From Porites lobata (taxonomy: Eukaryota > Cnidaria > Anthozoa > Scleractinia > Poritidae), in NCBI GenBank assembly GCA_942486035.1, contig CALNXK010000003.1, positions 3,856,001 through 3,920,000 of the forward strand: 64,000 nt of DNA, written 5' to 3'. The notes under the pieces were generated by a model that made no database searches, was not told the origin of the DNA, and saw only the letters and a list, made by a program, of their open reading frames with translations. Of this stretch, positions 1 through 18,400 are shown in pieces. Position 1 is the first letter of the stretch. Every line of letters begins with the position of its first letter. A program made the translations under genes and the position numbers.

Positions 1-128
1 AGTCCCTTGGCTCTTCATTATACATGTAACCAGGTTTCACTGTAACATAGTGGAGTACTTGTTTGTGAAATCACAAGAATAGCATGAATAGATTTTGTCT
101 TTATCTATTATAGTCATGCAAGTAAAGC

Positions 129-154
129 TTGTTGTTATTGTTGTTGTTGTTGTT
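129..154. repeat. GTT-rich simple repeat
   Basis: A short run of GTT units with one ATT interruption. The small open frames over it are low-complexity artefacts. Confidence 0.8.
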
Positions 155-321
155 ATATGGCTCGTGATAGAGACTTCCAGACAGTGCACCAAACTCAAGC
201 AGTGCCACCCAATATTACTAAGAAAATCACAGGTCACATTCCTAACAATCGGGACATTACTGGTTTATTTAGGAATGAATGGCATTCAAGAATCAGAACA
301 ATTCTTAAATAATTTAAGAAA

Positions 322-384
322 AAACTCAACCAGGGCCACTGTGAACACCAATTATTGGTGTTAACAGTGGCCCTGGTTGAGTTT
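322..384. repeat. Near-perfect 31-bp-arm hairpin
   Basis: The left arm at 322-352 and right arm at 354-384 are reverse complements with about one mismatch and a single-base loop. It is probably a very small inverted-repeat element or a remnant of one. Confidence 0.8.
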
Positions 385-1373
385 GTTGCACCATCAAAAT
401 GTGAATCATGCTGGCCAACAACAGGAGTATCTGTCCTTGTAACCAATGTTCAAAAAAACCAAACAGCAAAACTCGTAAGCAAACAACAGAAACTGAAAAA
501 CTACTTTTCTTATCATAAACCAAAAACAGAACATTCTTAAAAGGAAAAGCTATCGCCCCAACAGGACACTAAAGCCGAAAAACAGCCATATTTACGAGTA
601 AAACCCACAAAACAGATTTTCAATGTGGCTTAAAACAGATAATGCAAATGTCAATATTACAGTGTATAGAATGAAAATGCTTCATTGGTGAGTTTGTGAA
701 ATCACTGTCTCAACTATTCCCTACAAAACCTTTGATTTTAGCCCTTCTAAGGCCACTTGTGGTGAAAACAAATTAAAAAAAGCAAACCATCCCTCTTTCA
801 CATGCTTCTCAACTTTCAAGGTTAAGAACAAGGTATCAAACAATTCGTGCTCACTTATATGTCACTTGTACAGGCCATCTGATAGGGTGCGATAAAAAAT
901 CAGAAAGTGTGCGATATTTTTAGGGTAGATTGTACAATAAGACAGAACTATTACGTGATAAATTATGCGACTAATTTACATTTTTTACCAGGGTTAGTTT
1001 ACATTTTTTACCAGGTTTCAAAAGAAAAAAAACACTTAAACGTTCTTTAACAGGCAATTTGAATGAAAAGGAATAAGAAAATATCTATTTTACAACAAAA
1101 AAGTTAAATTTGTCTGAATATTTTGACCCGGAAAAGGAAAGGGACACTTGTTTAATTTTTCACTGACTTCTTCCCTCACATCCTCCTCAATCATTTTTTT
1201 TTTCGTCCTTGTTACAGCTTTCACACTGCTGAATCTCTTACTTACAAAAAACTGCCAGCTATGCAGGCTATATTTCCTCATATACTGTATCTTGGCCCTT
1301 AGAGTGCAATTTGTATGTGTACCATGGGAAAATGTACCATTGCAGCCCTAATATGGGTAAATGTGTAACATAC

Positions 1374-6511
<5,138 letters not shown>

Positions 6512-7098
6512 CCCCTCTGCAAGCTATTATGCCGTTAAAAAACTCTACAAGAAGACAAATTTTCACTGTGATGAAGATCCCAAACTTCCTGTTCATGGAG
6601 ACCAATGCAAGGCAAAACGTGTGTGCTATTTGTTCTGCTATTGGCTTAAACAGATCACATGATCTGCTAGTTCCCAGATTTCCTTGGGTGTTGGTCTTTC
6701 TTCAAAGTCAGCTTTGTACCAAGGTTGGCACATCACTTTTACCATCGGCAATGAAAGAAACTTGCTATAAATGTACCTCTGGGAGCAAGAAAGTATTTTT
6801 ATTCAATTCTACATAAGACGATCCGCGAACTATGCAAAAGTAAATATCAGCGAAATATCAAAAGCATTTGATATGATACACCGCACAATTGTAGGTAGGC
6901 GGCCTAACAATGGTCTTTGGTTAGGTTTCCTGGTCTTTTCATCATATCGTCGGGTGGCGAAATCAGAAAATGGAAAAAAGTAACAACACTCAGAGGAAAA
7001 ATCAGATAAAAATAACGGCGCTACTCATAATTTTGTCTTCAGTGGCAAATCCAGAATTTGAGTAAAGACTGGCTGGATCACAAGACACTCACAAGGAT

Positions 7099-7203
7099 TA
7101 GCCTGCGGTCAGGCTCACTCGGCGTGCGAGTTTCCTCGCGCGGTGAGGGCTCCACCGCCAAACTTTTCCTCGAACTTGCACAGATGAGCCTGCTCGCGGG
7201 CTA
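7099..7203. repeat. TAGCCTGC-type MITE, copy 1
   Basis: Inverted ends TAGCCTGCGG...GCGGGCTA enclose about 105 bp. The flanks are cacaaggat on the left and cacaaggaa on the right, an 8-of-9 match, consistent with a 9-bp target duplication. It belongs to the same family as 7644-7880, 39390-39522 and 62357-62475. Confidence 0.75.
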
Positions 7204-7643
7204 CACAAGGAATGAAGAACTGAAATAATTCTTCCTCAGTATTGTGGTCCTGTGTTAAGTTAGCCTGTTAAAGGTTCTTAGAAAAAAGGCGTGACGCGTA
7301 AGTGAAAGGCAGGCGAAAATATGGCGAGAAAAAGGAAGGGAGAGAGAAAAACGCACCTTTCCTCTCCCCAGTTTCGTCCCGTTTTATTCTGCTGCGCTGG
7401 CCCGACTATCTCGGAGTCTGGAACAGGAGACCACAAGACCACAAGACAACAACTGAGGTTCAACTGAGGCTCCTCCCCTGGATACGTCACTGAGAGGTAC
7501 TTGACGACTTTTTGACGTGTATCGAATCGTTCGATAATAGTGGCTCCTGATTGAATAGAAATATAAATAAACCGGAGTATATGAATATATAAAAAGTAAA
7601 CGGAAGTATAAAATAGGAAAAAGAAAGAATGAGATATCCGTGA

Positions 7644-7880
7644 TAGCCTGCGAGCAAGCTCTCCTATTTGGCCGAGCGAAACGAGCGAGCGAGCAGCGAA
7701 GCCGCGAGGGGCAGTCGCGTCTCCTCTCGCGTGCCTCTCGCGCGTGTACTTTTCACGATATCCCCCAAATGGATAGTCTGCTACACAGCCGTTTTTAGTG
7801 TCGTGGGGAGGAGCGCTGCGTGACGACACTAAAAACGGCTGTGTAGCAGACTACCAAATGGAGAGCTTGCTCGCAGGCTA
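7644..7880. repeat. TAGCCTGC-type MITE, copy 2, carrying a nested MITE
   Basis: The ends TAGCCTGCGAGCAAGCTCTCC and its reverse complement are clear. Flanking tatccgtga (7635-7643) and tatcagtga (7881-7889) match at 8 of 9 positions, a probable target duplication. The inner part is rich in gagcg/cgcg sequence and is open in one minus-strand frame by composition. A second, different palindromic element sits inside it. Confidence 0.85.
7774..7853. repeat. TAGTCTGCTACACAGCC-type MITE nested in the previous one
   Basis: This 80-bp palindrome has ends TAGTCTGCTACACAGCC and the reverse complement. It is flanked by an exact 9-bp direct repeat, ccaaatgga, at 7765-7773 and 7854-7862. That shows a transposition event into the older element. 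A relative lies at 34880-34976. Confidence 0.9.
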
Positions 7881-8768
7881 TATCAGTGAGTGTTCCATTA
7901 TTCTTCCTTGGCAGATCTTGGTGAACTCATTGATGGTGTGAACTGGATTTAGGATCATGATCTCATGTTGTGATCCGGGAGGCAAAGGAAACGCTGGATT
8001 ATGTGGTGATTCAAGTTTGGCCTTTGGGCCGGCATTACAACGTTCATCTTTGAGTAATTCCTCAAATTTAATTATTTGTTTCTACCGCCTTGCTCACATC
8101 CTAAGAGCTTACCCGAGGCATTCTTTCTGCTACCACCAGTTACAGAGATAGATTCAGGGTTTTTAAGAGGGGCCGGTGTAGACTAGGAGTAGTTTCACTT
8201 TTTTAGACGGTCCAGCTGAATTTAGTCGGTCTCGCTGAAAACGAGACTGCTCGCAATGTAGAGACTTGAGAGCCAGGTGGTGCGGAGTCGAGTGTTCTGA
8301 TACCATTCCTGGCTATGAAATTATGCATAGAATGGGTTCCTGGCATAAATAAAGATTAAAATATCGTACACTGTACTTCGTTTGGCTGTTATTACTTTTC
8401 TTTTCAGCTAGAAACAAAGCCATCAATGTAAAACACCTGTCCAAGGTAACTGCTGCTATTTTCTGTAATTATCTATTTTTTTAAGAAAGGGGTGGGCTTT
8501 TTCCCAGGCCTAATGGCTACAATCTTGGACCAAAAAATAGGGAAAGAAACCCCCTCCCCCACCACCACCACCCCTCCCCCCGAAATCGCGGATGAAGTAG
8601 GGCGAGGGCCAGAGCGTACCATTTTCCCATCCTTGTCCAAGGAGAGTTACCCTGTGAGCGCAGAGGTTTCTTTCTGGCATGTCCTTTAGCATTTGTGAAA
8701 TCTTTTGCACCTCTACTTGCATGGTACTGGAGAGTGGACCAAGGGATGGGCGGTATTGATTCTCAGTA

Positions 8769-10384
8769 TGCACTAGTCAGCGGAAAGCCCCGCATGCACC
8801 CCTCAGTACCCGGGGAATAGCGGGGCATTAGACCAGGCCTGCCTTCTAAACGAAGCAAATTCCCCGCTATGCGGAGCAATTTCGTACGTCAAAACGTCAC
8901 TTTTGTTCCCAGCACCCGGGGCAATACAGTACTTTTTTCCTCGAATTGGACTTTTACAAATAGTAAAGTCAACAGAGCAGTACATAGCCTCAAGTGTAAA
9001 ATTGAATGATAATCTATCGTGAGTTACAGAATTGGCAGTCCGAAGTTCAAAATCTCTCTAAGCGATTATGGTTATATGAGCCCTCCAGAAGTATGCGCCC
9101 TGACCCAGAACAATATTCATGTCATTTCCTGTAAGAAGCAAGGTTATGTTTTACGGCTTCTGTTAAGGCCTGCTAATGGTCTCCGCTCAGGCGCTGATAC
9201 TTGTGTCTAATACTGTCAAAAACCCCGCACACTGTGGCAAAAGTGACCACAGGACACCCGGAATCACAACAGTCTACTGGAAGCCAAATTATAAGGATTT
9301 GTACGGGAATTTATCGTAAGATCGATAAAACGGTTAAAATGTGCATAAACAGCTATTAAAGTGTGCATACCTCATAAAGAGTTTTGTCTGTGTTGTTTTC
9401 TTACTGTTTCCCACAAGCTGAGAAACCAAAACATTAAAACTTGCTAAAATGGCGTTTATAGGGCAGGAAACAATAATAATAGCTGTTAGTTTTACCGACC
9501 TTACGATAAATTTTTTCCCATACAAAGCCTTATAATCCCGGGGGGGGGTACTTTAGGATTTTCTGGGTGGGGGTGTGCCGCTGGGACCCTGGAACCCTTA
9601 ACCTATACTAGAGCTAGTTCAGCTGAATTTTGCTACCCTATACTAGAGTAAACTCCCCAACCCCCCCCCCCCATCCTAGAGTAGCTGTTTTCCAGAAACT
9701 ACTGAGGTCACTAGCACAGTCAAGCCAAAACAGAACCTTATGCCACAATCGTTTCGCTCTCAAAGAAGGATTTATTTATACTTGTTCAGTTTTTTTTTTT
9801 CATCAAGTCCTAAATTTCAGGTTAACCTGATTGAATAAAGAACCATCATGAGTGTTGCTTTTCGGGTGCAACAGCAAAAAAACTCGACTTTCTAAATAAC
9901 CTCTACTGGTACAGCCGAAACAACAACGTATTTTATATACAAACTCTGTAAGTACTATATTACAACGGTGCAACGTATTCACTTCAGATATTCAAAACAC
10001 CTTCTCTACACAAGCATATTACTGATAACAAAACAGAAAACTAGAAGAACTACAGGAAAATTCTGAAGGTGAACTAGGTACTTTAAACTTTACAACGCCA
10101 GTTCTGGATTCTAGACCCTATTCTAGACCCAAATGCTCTGATTTATATACCCTATCCTAGAGCAAACTGCTTGAAAACCATACCCTTCACAGCGGCACAT
10201 ACCTATATAGCCCATATATGGGAGTACCCCCCCCCCCGGGCTTATAATTTGGCCTCCAGTAGGACTGTTGTAAGTCTGGGACCCCTGTGAAGTGAAAGTC
10301 TAAAATCGCTTTAATCTCGCGCTATTGCCCAGCATTCCCCTGGTATGGGGAGGGTGGTGCGGGGCTTTCCGCCGATTAGTGCAT
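8769..10384. mobile_element. Composite 1.6-kb terminal-inverted-repeat element, no transposase seen
   Basis: The two ends are inverted copies beginning tgcactaRtc and including gcggaaagccccgca. The symmetry continues inward in patches: about 9241-9295 pairs with 10240-10300, and a G-run segment at 9540-9590 pairs with a C-run segment at 10187-10240. A smaller inverted-repeat element is nested at 9289-9535. No open frame resembles a transposase, so this is read as a non-autonomous element with at least one later insertion. Outer boundaries may be off by a few bases. Confidence 0.7.
9289..9535. repeat. MITE with about 45-bp inverted ends
   Basis: The left end begins ttataaggatttgtacggg and the right end is its imperfect reverse complement, both continuing into an atttatcgtaag motif and a gataaaac/ggtaaaac motif. 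It lies inside the larger composite element. Confidence 0.75.
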
Positions 10385-11083
10385 TATGTCCAAGATTCGA
10401 GCCACTTCTCACTAAATCCCCAACCCCCCTCCCCACTAAAAAAACATACAGCTAGAATCCGTCTCTGATCTGAGCGAGTATCAGAACCAAGTCGTGTCAA
10501 GTGGCAATTCAAGATACAACGCCAGCTCCGCAAGACGTACGACTCAGTCTTACTCGTTTTTAAAATTGCGTTCGACGAAGGAAAACGCTTACTTTTCGAG
10601 CCACGCGGGAGATCACGCGGGCCTGAGCGTTCTGATGCCATGTGATTTCAAGCGGTTTGGGCGCCATCTTGGATTGGCTGGCTGGCTGGCTCATTTTGCC
10701 TCGATCTCATGTGTTCAGTTTTTCTCGCCCGTGAACTGGTATAGTATCTATCTTGTGACAATTTCTAGCTCACGGATGAAACATTGGCGAGTTTTTTGCC
10801 TAGTCCCTGTACGGCTTTTCCCCAGTCCCTCTCGGTCAATTCATTCGGTCACGTATCCGAGGCGAACGGGCGGCAAACACCTAGACAAAAACAGAACGCG
10901 CATTCAAGATGTTGATGTTATAAGCAGCAGAAAGAGATGTTTTCTTTTTTACTCTTGTCGATTTTTGCGGGATTGACTTTTGCCGACTGGCTTTGAAAGT
11001 CATCAGAATGTTATTCATAGTCCTGTACGTGATAAGATTGATTCTGCTCTTTATCCTTCAATCTCATCATCCAACTGGGCTAT

Positions 11084-11215
11084 CGAAGTTGCAGTTGGGT
11101 AGTACTTGCCCGGGACATTTTGGGCAGTCTTACACCAAGTACTACCCTTGCAGTTGTTGGATCACGTGACCCGAAACGCTTTCGCCGCTCGGAATAATGG
11201 GGCCTAGGGACTAGG
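11084..11215. repeat. Dispersed repeat with internal palindrome
   Basis: A palindrome built on gggtagtacttg and its complement is followed by gatcacgtgacccgaaacg and gggcctagggactagg. The second part recurs in diverged form near 23430-23476 and, inverted, near 30735-30790, so it is a dispersed family whose ends I could not fix. Confidence 0.5.
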
Positions 11216-14200
11216 CCAGGCGAGTTTGTGTTTGTTACAGGTTTGTTTATCGTTTTTCTCACAGTTTTTATTTAAGTGTATTTTTATAAGAAAAGCTCCA
11301 TTCTAAGATAATCGGATATGTAGATATTATGTTAACAATATGTTCTGCACACTGTATTAGTTTTTTATCGATTCTAGCAAGATCAGCTGAGATCGACCAT
11401 ATTTAATTCTCTTACAAATTTAATACATCTTTCCGCTTTTAAAAGCTATATTTACAGCGTTGTTCTCACATTTTTGGTCACCATTTTTTAAAAATATTCA
11501 AGAAGTTGAACGGTGAAGCGTTGACCTTGTCATCTCACTAATTCCGGGTGTGTTGTATTTGAAAAACAGCGCTGAGTAGGTGAGTTGTGTCACCGAAGTG
11601 TCACGCAAGAAGGGTTTGAAGTCATACACGACGCTTTGACAATTATGAATGGAGCTTTTCAGATTACTTAAATTGTCTGTAGCCCAATTTTAGCAAATTT
11701 TATTGACCATACAACAGTGCAAAAGACCATCAAGTCTACTGTTACTTATAGATGTACTTTACCGAGAGGCTGAGCCAAAACAAATGTTAAAAATACAGGA
11801 CGCTGTTGCCTTTTTTGAGGAAAAATGAAATAGTTACAAATTGTGAAGTGGGAGGATAAGCAATAACACTGATAAAGACAGCTGCTGATATTCATATTGA
11901 TAAAAGTGTTTGATTTTGATTTCGCAATCTTACAAGCTTGTCACGTTTTAAACCTCAGTACGACTACCACTCACTACCCCCCCCCCCAGCCCCCATCGAA
12001 CGCACTTCCATAATTTGCAATTACATACAGTCTGCTAAGCGGACACCCTCGGGAATTAGCCAGGTGACCGCTTAATAGAGGTTTGCTGAAGTTAAGCCCA
12101 TAATGTCGCAGAAATTGACCCAGAGAGCAAACTTGATTACTCTATTTACAATTAACAGTGATGCGAAGTATGATAAAAGTATTGGATGTTCCGAGGAGTT
12201 CACGCCTAAACGAAAAATTTTTGCAGTAAGTATTGTTCGTAAGGGAGCGCGTCTTTACAATCAAGCACATCATCTGCAATTTTAAATTCTCACGCATGCA
12301 ACATGAAGAACTGAAATTCAGTTATGGTCATCTAATTTGGGGAAGCAAGTCACTGACTTTGCTCAGGGCCAGCGAGAGTTCTTCGTGACCAAAAATACGC
12401 CATTTTGTTGTGTATCAAGGTGACCGTTTAACAGAGGAAAATAACAATAAATTTACAAATTTACAGTAAATACTGGAAGCAAATTTCGGGAATGGTTTGA
12501 CCGTATTACTAGTTTCAATTTAAAAATACGACGCACGTTAAGTAAGCCATTTCCGAGTTGGCTCAAGCCTCTGTTTCATAGCGAGGCTAAGTGCGAAGCC
12601 TTTGATATAAATATGATTTTTTATTTTCATTCAAATAAACCTTGCAATTAGCCTCGTTCTGAAAGTGAGGGTTTTTGGAACTTAATGGCCGACTCATAGG
12701 ATCTCTCTGTTCTTTTGACGTCACTTCTCGAGGCTGGAGTCCAGGGTTTCGTCCATCGTTGGCGTTGGCCATTCTATAGGGGCCGGCTAAGTTTGCAGTC
12801 AAGGTCATCGAAGAATGAAAGTATGAGAATGCATTAGTTCTAAAACCAGGAATTCTTAGGTCTTTTTCATTTTAAAGAGTTTTGCTAAGCCTTCGAAGAA
12901 GCTCTCTATTGAGACCTTCAACGGGTTTGATCACCAAATTATCCTTTCTTAAGACAAAATAGTCCATCTATAAGATGATATGAAACCTATACTGATGATC
13001 GGTATCTCCCGTAACAGAAACAATTGAAGCTACAGAATCGCATTAGCTGCGATAAAGCTTTCTTTCCACAAGAAGTACCAAAACTGAGCATTCTTTTAAA
13101 CTTGTTCTTTCCATGTGCAACCAGAAAAATGTTTAAAAGCTTGTGTATTTTAAACCTAATAACGCGCCGGCCATACATTCAACTTTTAAAAAGTCCTTCG
13201 TCCGATTTAATAATAAGGCGAGGTAAGGTCGACTGTGGCAAGTCTAGCTATACGTTGTCTCGTTACTTGACATAAAATAAATACGCCCAACCTCATTCAC
13301 TATCAAAGTTAAACAAGGCAGAAATCTACACTCTTATTATTTTTAATCAATAGTCTTCTTTCTTCTCCATTACCTTTTAGGGTAAAAACAAATAGTATAT
13401 GATGCCCACAGAAATCCCAGTCAACCCTTTTTAGGTCTTTTTAATACTTCATGCTGAAGAAAACTTCCGGCCTGGGAAAGAAAGGATGTGTGGTGTCTTG
13501 CCACTCAATACCTGGGGCGTGAACCAACATTTCCGTCCTACGTCCGGTGCAATTCTCAATAAGGAGACTATTCTGCTGAGACAAGAGCCATAGGCTCAGA
13601 AAATCACAAGATACTTACGAATAAATATCTTTTTTCCCCTTCGATTCAGCGATATCCCTCCGAGAATTCGAGCCTGGGCTGGGCCCAAACAGTGTTTCAG
13701 GAAACAGGGAATTAAGATCGGCATGAATCAACTGGATTTTCTTTTTACTGAAATTTAACGTAATGTAAATTAAAACGATTGCTATTGCCGTTTAATAGTC
13801 TGAATTTTTAACCATAACTAACTGACCCATGTCTTCGAGTCATGTCTTTCACTGACCCATGCCTTCTTGTTGATGCATTCTCATTACTCTCATTTATTCA
13901 ACCCCATGGTCTAAAAAGAAAAAATAATCAGTCTAGTTGACTTGGACCTTTTAATTTTAGCTGGCTAATTTTACGTTTTGCGGAGGAGCTACATGGCGAC
14001 AAAAAGATTCCCACTGGCAAATAAAATAATATAACTTAACCACAAAAGCCGCTAGTACAAATCGCATTCGTTTCACTTAGGGTCACCGTTTCACTGTTGT
14101 CCTAGCCTCCCACGCAGAGGTTCTTAGGAGTTCGTCACGCGTTCCTGCCCTACGTTCGTTGGGGAGGAATGCGTAATGAGCACTGGGGAGGCTTCTGTCG

Positions 14201-14619
14201 TCCCTGAGAGAAGAGTCATTAACCGGTTATACAGTTAATTTTTTACTAATACGAGTTTCTTCAGCGAAAAGTCAAAATGGATTTCAATGGATACGACGTT
14301 CACTTATCAGGAGTTCGAGCTAAGAAAATAGCAGGCCATTCCCGCAATTTTACCGCAATTTCCGACGGAGATCTAGCTGCAGGACTCAAACCAATTTTCC
14401 AACCATATCTCCTTATATGGTGCTTAAGCAAATCCTGAACGTACTCAAGTTAAAAGCTCAACAAATGCTGAAGATTTTGAAAGACAACCAGCCGAATTAT
14501 GGAATCTAAAAATTTATAGCCTTTTCCAGGTGTTCAGATAGTGAAGCGATGCTAGAAGGGATAGAAATCAAACGAGCGAGAAAATAACGAGTAGAGACCG
14601 CCGCCCTTCTCAGTCTTCT

Positions 14620-14695
14620 CTGTTTATTTATCTATTTATTTATTCATTTATTTACTCATTTAATTTTAATATTCATTTATTCATTATTGTTTTCC
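14620..14695. repeat. TTTA-rich simple repeat
   Basis: An imperfect run of TTTA and TTCA units; no coding meaning. Confidence 0.8.
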
Positions 14696-15265
14696 TCTCC
14701 CTATTTTTAGTCCTCGCTCCTCGGAACACCTGTGGATTTAAATCCTGGAAAACATTTCAAATCAGATTGTCCGGCGTATCTGGCGTATATGTCGATAATG
14801 TGTCACCAAGTCAGATCCACTGTAGCTTTTGAAAAGCATTTTTCCTGTCCACCATTTTTCAAAACACGTTTGCCAGTTAATTCACTTAAAAGCTGATGAA
14901 AACAAAGGTAAACATTACAGTAACACTCTCTGACCTTTCATGGGTTTCTTTGACTTCCAGCTACGTGATACAAGTTTTTCCAAGTTAGGTGTCTGAGGTC
15001 TGACGAACGTAATCATAGAGTTTGACCTGTTCTTCGTCATAACCTCGCATAGAACGTACCTTGATTGTCGCTATTGAGAAATTATTGCTAGCAACTGTCC
15101 TAGAAATTTTATTTTTGGTACTTGTAAAAACGTGAAAAGATTAACTGACGGTAAAAACTACATCTTCACGTATAAACCTGACTTCATGAATCGGAAACGA
15201 GCGAATTTGGCAACGCTTAAGTTTTGACGACAGTTTTTTATCTCGTTTCAGTGACAGTAATCCGC

Positions 15266-15310
15266 GTATAAACCAATCATGGTGTTAGCGGATATGACGT
15301 AATGAAAAGG
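15266..15310 (+). promoter_or_regulatory. Possible core promoter elements of the ADAMTS gene
   Basis: About 150-180 bases before the start codon there is a CCAAT pentamer (15273-15277) and a CRE/AP-1-like TGACGTAA (15295-15302). Both are short motifs that occur by chance, so they are only suggestive. No transcription start could be fixed. Confidence 0.25.
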
Positions 15311-15447
15311 CCTTCGGCACCATTCGAGAACAGACGGTCAACACTGAGAGAAAGGCGGTTTACAACACCAAACATCGGTTGACGACTCACGGTTCTACGA
15401 GGGTTTTAGGAGCTGAGTTGAAGGATAGTTTTTTTATACCTGTAGAT

Positions 15448-18400
15448 ATGTGGAGCTTCGTTGCTGTGTGTTTAATACTGCACTTGTGTGCGTGGACAGT
15501 CGCCGACAGCAGTAAAAAGGTAATGAGAAATCAAAAGCTATCCTCTCTGACACCAGTTTACACACAGCTTCGGGAGATTCTCATCTTTTTGTGGGAAGCT
15601 TGTATTTCTATCATCTCATTCTGCTTTCCCAATACGTAATATGATGTTGATCCTCTGACGGTAGGGGTTTCTTACGATTCGCAGGATCGAATGAGTCATC
15701 TCAATGCAGCAGAGAAACAAGGTAAGCAAGATGAATAAATTCCTGAAAGACAGAAGTGACTCTTGTAGTCACAGAATTACTGTCATTCATTTGATCGGAT
15801 TGTTGCTTAAAGTCTGCAAGCCGTTTCAGTAAGATTAGCGCAAATCTTCATATTAAAAGCAATTCTCCTTGCCTTAGGTGAAAACCCGTTGCAAAAAATC
15901 TCCAACAGCTATCTTCTAAGTACATATAGTTTAAATACTAGAGAACAGAACCCCAATTTGCCTAACCCGAGTGTTCTCGTGGCTGTGTCTTAAAAAAGAG
16001 TTTCACCGCGCACGATTGCGGTCGGAGCTGATTGATTAACATGTCCGTAACCTTTCCTCTTGGCACACCACCATTGAAAGCCTTTTATTTCGGAAATTCA
16101 AACTTCATTTTCTTGACATCGCCAAAAGGTCACTGCACTGAGCGCCTGCTTCACGGAAATGCAACACTAGATACCTACTAAGATAGCACACAAAAGGCGA
16201 CTGTTTGTTTATGCTCGCACCACTGAAAGCTGAAACTACAGAAATTTCTTGCAGCCTGTTACTTGTGCACTAGCCCTGTTAAATCGTATATCGTAGAGGA
16301 TTGTGACACTCAGAGCTCACCGGCAGATGTTCCGTCGATGTTCCTTATACCCAAGGCTTGCATGTATACTCAAGGGGACACCAGCGTCTTCCGGTAGCAG
16401 GCGTAAACGGGGAGGGGGTTGGGAGAATAGTAGGATTGTTTCTCGCTATCGTCGCAAGACCACCTGTGAGACCCGGCTGTATGAATATAAGTATGTTGAT
16501 ATCGAGAATGACTACGTGAAGCCAGTTCTATTAGCAGCTTTTAATATTGTCGTTGTATTACTGTGAAAGTCCGTTTAAGAACCATTTCCTTTGCTAACAA
16601 ATTTCGGAAACTTGCTGGCACGAAAGGAAATGTAGCCGTCGCTTACTATAAAGTGGAAACGTCGGTAATGATACAAAAAAAAAAAGCAACTGTTGAAAGC
16701 GGTTCATTTTTCTCAAGGTAATAAGCCCCTCTTTGTTGAAAATCTCGTCTTAGTAAAATGGCTTCGACAATTCCTCATGTTTCCGTTTTTAAAACCCTTT
16801 AAACTGTTTCAATTAACTTCCAAGAACAAACTGGCGCATTAGCAAAGTAAAAACTCTAAGAAGTGAAAATTTGACAACTTTTGGTCAGAACTTCTGCGCT
16901 TTACACTAAATAGTGACGTCATTAGCCGACAAAACGTACGTGTGAAATCTGATGAAAAATGTCAGGATGATTAGGACAATTAAACCTTGCTGTTAACTGG
17001 TGTTGAAAGGTGAATAGGGGACGAAAAACATGGAGGTGACTAAGCAAAAAAAATCAGAAAAATCCAGAATTTTTTTCGATTTAGGTCTTTACCCACCACC
17101 GGTGGACCGGTGGCTTTTGCCCTCTAGCTGAGTTGCCTGCGTTCAAAATCACACCCTTGTACACTGCTGAGTTATAATTTTAAAGTTACTCTGCGCTGCT
17201 CTTCAACCGAAGAAATGAAAACCCAGTTACATTCTCAAATCTCCATTTTTGGGCAAAGGAAAAGATAAAACTATGCCTTTGGAACGTTCTACATGCATGA
17301 ATTATTAAAAACAGCTAGCAAATGTCACATGTTCAGAAGATCAAACACACGTTTATTAAATACCGATCATTTGTTTACCAGACGACCTTGCATGAACTCG
17401 TTCCATTATATAATAATAAAGTAGTTCTTTCATAATCAAGCTCGTGAACCAGTAGGAATGTAACCATGTTCCCGTTATTAATACTGTGAACAGCTGCGAT
17501 CAAACCCGTGCACCCATCCCCCAGGCGAAAAAACAAAACAATCCTTGAAATTTTGGTGGAAACAAATCTCAGTTGTGCATATACAACTCAACAGGTGGGC
17601 TTGAATTCATGCACATGTACAGACCCATAAATGATTCCAGAAATGCAAACAATCTCAGCTATTCCTCTTTAGAAAGCAATGTGTGTCAACCACCTTCCCA
17701 TATAACCTTCTCTTATAACAAACCTTCACTTAATGGAAAATTTGGTGCAGGTCTGGGCAATAACACTGTAATCGCATTGTACAAAGAGAGACTTGTAAAT
17801 AAATTTTTTGAATGCGTGATCCTCACTAAGGGTGAGTTTCTTAGGAGGATCTAACGTTATATTTTTGATCTCAGAAAGAAATGAAAAACCGAAAATGGAT
17901 TCTTTGGCATACCAGCAAAATTGGCGCGAACCGACAAGAACATGGCAAGCCCATATTCCACTGGAAAGCCGCTGTGTCCAAAGGAACGCACTGATCGTGA
18001 ATCCCAAATATCTGGATTTAGATTTAATCTAGTAATTCTACTCGGCGTGTTGATTCTTTGGATTAGCAGAGAGACGCAAAATCTGTTTTTAGGATTGGAT
18101 TTTCCCGAGGAAATTCTCATTTGCCCGAGTGAAGCCTTGCAACAAAGACACTACAGTGTTAACTATAGTCAAGCAATGCAATACACGACTTGTAACTTAC
18201 TTCAATTTCAAGTCCGAGCCTTTCCCTCCTTCAGACTGCAATGAATGAAAATGACCTCTGTTTTTAACATTTGTTTTTGACCCAAGAGAAGTAGTGCAAA
18301 ATTAAAAAGCTAATAAGCACCTTAATTTTAATAATAGATAGCCATGGCAGTCGTTTTATCAATCAGGCGTTAAAGGAGAACTGAAGTAAAAAATCCTTCC

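Larger units (their letters stand above)
1..1373. other. Intron DNA downstream of UBE2D exon 5; no exon seen
   Basis: This lies between the fifth coding exon of the minus-strand UBE2D gene and the left edge. I looked for the missing last exon, which should carry the C-terminal helices, on the minus strand and did not find it. The stretch holds a GTT-rich run near 129-154 and a near-perfect hairpin at 322-384. Otherwise it is AT-rich with no recognisable coding signal. Confidence 0.6.
6512..15447. other. Intergenic region rich in inverted-repeat elements
   Basis: This separates the minus-strand UBE2D gene from the plus-strand ADAMTS gene, whose 5' ends face each other, so both promoters should lie here. 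I found no exon series. Open frames at 7278-7829 (minus) and 10494-10976 (plus) are open by composition or lie over palindromic repeats. Repeats that could be delimited are listed separately. The stretches about 11.3-14.6 kb and 14.7-15.2 kb hold nothing I could name, apart from short pieces resembling the elements with 'cgcttaatagaggtt' ends (about 12030-12080 and 12415-12440). Confidence 0.55.

Noticed and set aside
7278..7829. 183-codon minus-strand open frame
   Set aside because: It runs through two nested palindromic MITEs; no domain, no splice context, composition-driven.
10494..10976. 160-codon plus-strand open frame
   Set aside because: GC-richer intergenic DNA with no homology pattern, signal peptide or neighbouring exons.
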